Shown here in pieces: positions 13,492 to 14,310 of a stretch of 14,310 nt of DNA (position 1 is the first letter of the stretch; the number at the start of each line of letters is the position of its first letter). Source of the DNA: an uncultured Chlorobiota bacterium (GTDB lineage Bacteria; Bacteroidota; Kapaibacteriia; OLB7); assembly GCA_946481475.1 (NCBI GenBank), contig CAMLOB010000025.1:1-14310 (forward strand). Direction: 5' to 3'. Position numbers and translations under genes: made by a program. A model generated the notes under the pieces. It ran no database searches. It saw only the letters and a list, made by a program, of their open reading frames with translations, and was not told where the DNA came from.

Positions 13492-13746
13492 TCAACACCC
13501 TCCGTTTGCCCTGTGACGGAGATCCCGTACCGAAAGACCGCAAAGGGCACAGTAGAGGGCGTCCCTGTGGCGGATTTCTCCTCTGCAATTGGGACAGCAT
13601 CCGTCCAGCGGCAATCCGCAGTTGGTACAGAACCGGTCGCCCGGATATCCGAACGAGTCGCAACTCCCGCATCGGGAAAGTTCATCAGTCACCGACATCC
13701 TCCCCTTGCGGGATCGTTTCAGTTGATCGTGTTGTTTCATATACAT
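13492..13746 (-). CDS. Small double zinc ribbon protein
   Basis: 84 residues from the ATG at 13746 (MYMKQHDQ); the frame is open to 13848 but that part looks non-coding. Four CxxC pairs are visible: CGSC, CTNC, CPNC and CALC, with the spacing of a double zinc ribbon (DZR), plus a basic KRSRKGR stretch near the N-terminus. Each pair of CxxC motifs should bind one zinc ion. Such ribbons are found alone or at the N-terminus of cyclases and ATPases, as protein- or nucleic-acid-binding modules. The start is uncertain: 13740 and 13698 are alternatives (13698 follows GGGGAGG directly). The gene lies 58 bases upstream of the T9SS gene on the same strand and is divergent from the AAA ATPase gene beginning near 13761-13893. 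No function can be assigned. Confidence 0.75.
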   Translation of the reverse strand: MYMKQHDQLKRSRKGRMSVTDELSRCGSCDSFGYPGDRFCTNCGLPLDGCCPNCRGEIRHRDALYCALCGLSVRDLRHRANGGC

Positions 13747-13760
13747 TATCGTTCCGCCAT

Positions 13761-14310
13761 ATGTCGTATCGTTCAGAACACAAGGTAACCGAAGGCTCGG
13801 ACGGTCCGGGGAGAACGCTCGGACAGTTGAGGCCGGATGTTCGGACACCGGAAAAAAAGGGACGGGAAGGACTCTGGGGAAGACCGGTGAAGATGAAAGA
13901 GAGGGAGACCATACTGGCCGATTTCCTGAACCACGGAATCCTTCCGTTTGTGGGTCGGTGCGAAGAGCTGGATGAAATCAGGGAGTTTATCGCCGGGACG
14001 ATCGATGCGACGTCGCTTCGATCCATCCTGATCACGGGAGAAGCCGGTATCGGCAAGAGTCGGCTGGTAGAGGAGATGATCCGCCGAAGCGGAACCGACG
14101 GTGAGGTGACCGTCCACGCCCGCCTCCGCCCGGCTTCCAGCACTTCTCCGGTCTCCCTGCTTGCTCACGCGCTGCACGACTCCCCCTCGGCCCGTCCGTT
14201 GCTGCGAAGAAGATTGAAGGCCTCCCTCGAAGAGGTTGTCGAGGCCGTTCGCCGACTTTGCCGTCTTCGTCCCACACTGGTTGTGCTTGAGGATATTCAT
14301 CTGCTGGAAG
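13761..14310 (+). CDS. AAA_16-type ATPase, N-terminal part (runs off window)
   Basis: The frame is open to the window end with no stop, so only about 183 residues are visible. Residues 64-66 (VGR, in FVGRCEELDEI) and the Walker A loop GEAGIGKS at 93-100 (ITGEAGIGKSRLVEEM), with Walker B LVVLEDIH at 173-180, identify a P-loop ATPase of the AAA_16/MalT-like group that often precedes TPR domains or follows a cyclase. The start is not settled: ATG at 13761 begins a leader that looks poorly conserved, and the ATG at 13893 (MKERETIL) would start just before the domain and leave 146 bases for a divergent promoter. I give the longer frame as the outer limit. It is divergent from the double zinc ribbon gene. 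The effector domain lies outside the window, so the role is unknown; a regulator is likely. Confidence 0.8.
   Translation, partial: MSYRSEHKVTEGSDGPGRTLGQLRPDVRTPEKKGREGLWGRPVKMKERETILADFLNHGILPFVGRCEELDEIREFIAGTIDATSLRSILITGEAGIGKSRLVEEMIRRSGTDGEVTVHARLRPASSTSPVSLLAHALHDSPSARPLLRRRLKASLEEVVEAVRRLCRLRPTLVVLEDIHLLE

Overview
The window reads as a GC-rich stretch of a Bacteroidota/FCB-group genome, probably a Chlorobi, Ignavibacteria or Kapaibacteria relative. This rests on four things: a secretion protein with a type IX (T9SS) C-terminal sorting domain; lipoproteins whose lipid Cys is followed by Gly/Ser and Asp residues; a two-component sensor with a periplasmic-type propeller; and promoters that fit the Bacteroidota pattern TTG-N20-TACCTTTG better than the E. 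coli pattern. Species cannot be named from the sequence alone. Most genes are envelope or surface related, and no phage, plasmid or defence gene was recognised.

Layout. 1-2048 (minus): the N-terminal part of an exported ankyrin-repeat protein, cut by the window edge, and a small acidic lipoprotein. 2192-3577 (plus): a cytoplasmic helical-repeat protein with a possible N-terminal winged helix. 3578-3939: a gene-free convergent gap holding an inverted-repeat element flanked by 8-bp direct repeats, plus a hairpin terminator. 3940-5859 (minus): a 429-residue lipoprotein of unknown function and a small lipoprotein resembling the one at 1560, separated by a second copy of the repeat. 5908-10093 (minus): a NarL-type response regulator and a large propeller/Y_Y_Y/DesK-type histidine kinase, separated by 406 bases that hold a MITE-like element with a third repeat copy inside it, and the regulator's own probable promoter. 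10222-11019 (plus): an exported TPR protein with a clear promoter and a very strong hairpin just after its stop. 11226-13746 (minus): a large secreted fibre-like protein, a small T9SS-sorted protein and a double zinc ribbon protein, closely spaced. 13761-end (plus): the start of an AAA-type ATPase, divergent from the zinc ribbon gene.

How the genes may work together (inference). The kinase and regulator are an evident cognate pair by proximity and type, and the small lipoprotein 48 bases downstream of the regulator is probably co-transcribed with it. The T9SS protein and the fibre-like protein probably form one secreted unit. The zinc ribbon and the AAA ATPase share one divergent promoter region and may be one regulatory module, since the two domain types often occur in one polypeptide. 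I see no clear, complete, previously undescribed system. The best leads are the T9SS/fibre pair, the kinase that lacks an export signal, and the nested inverted-repeat elements.
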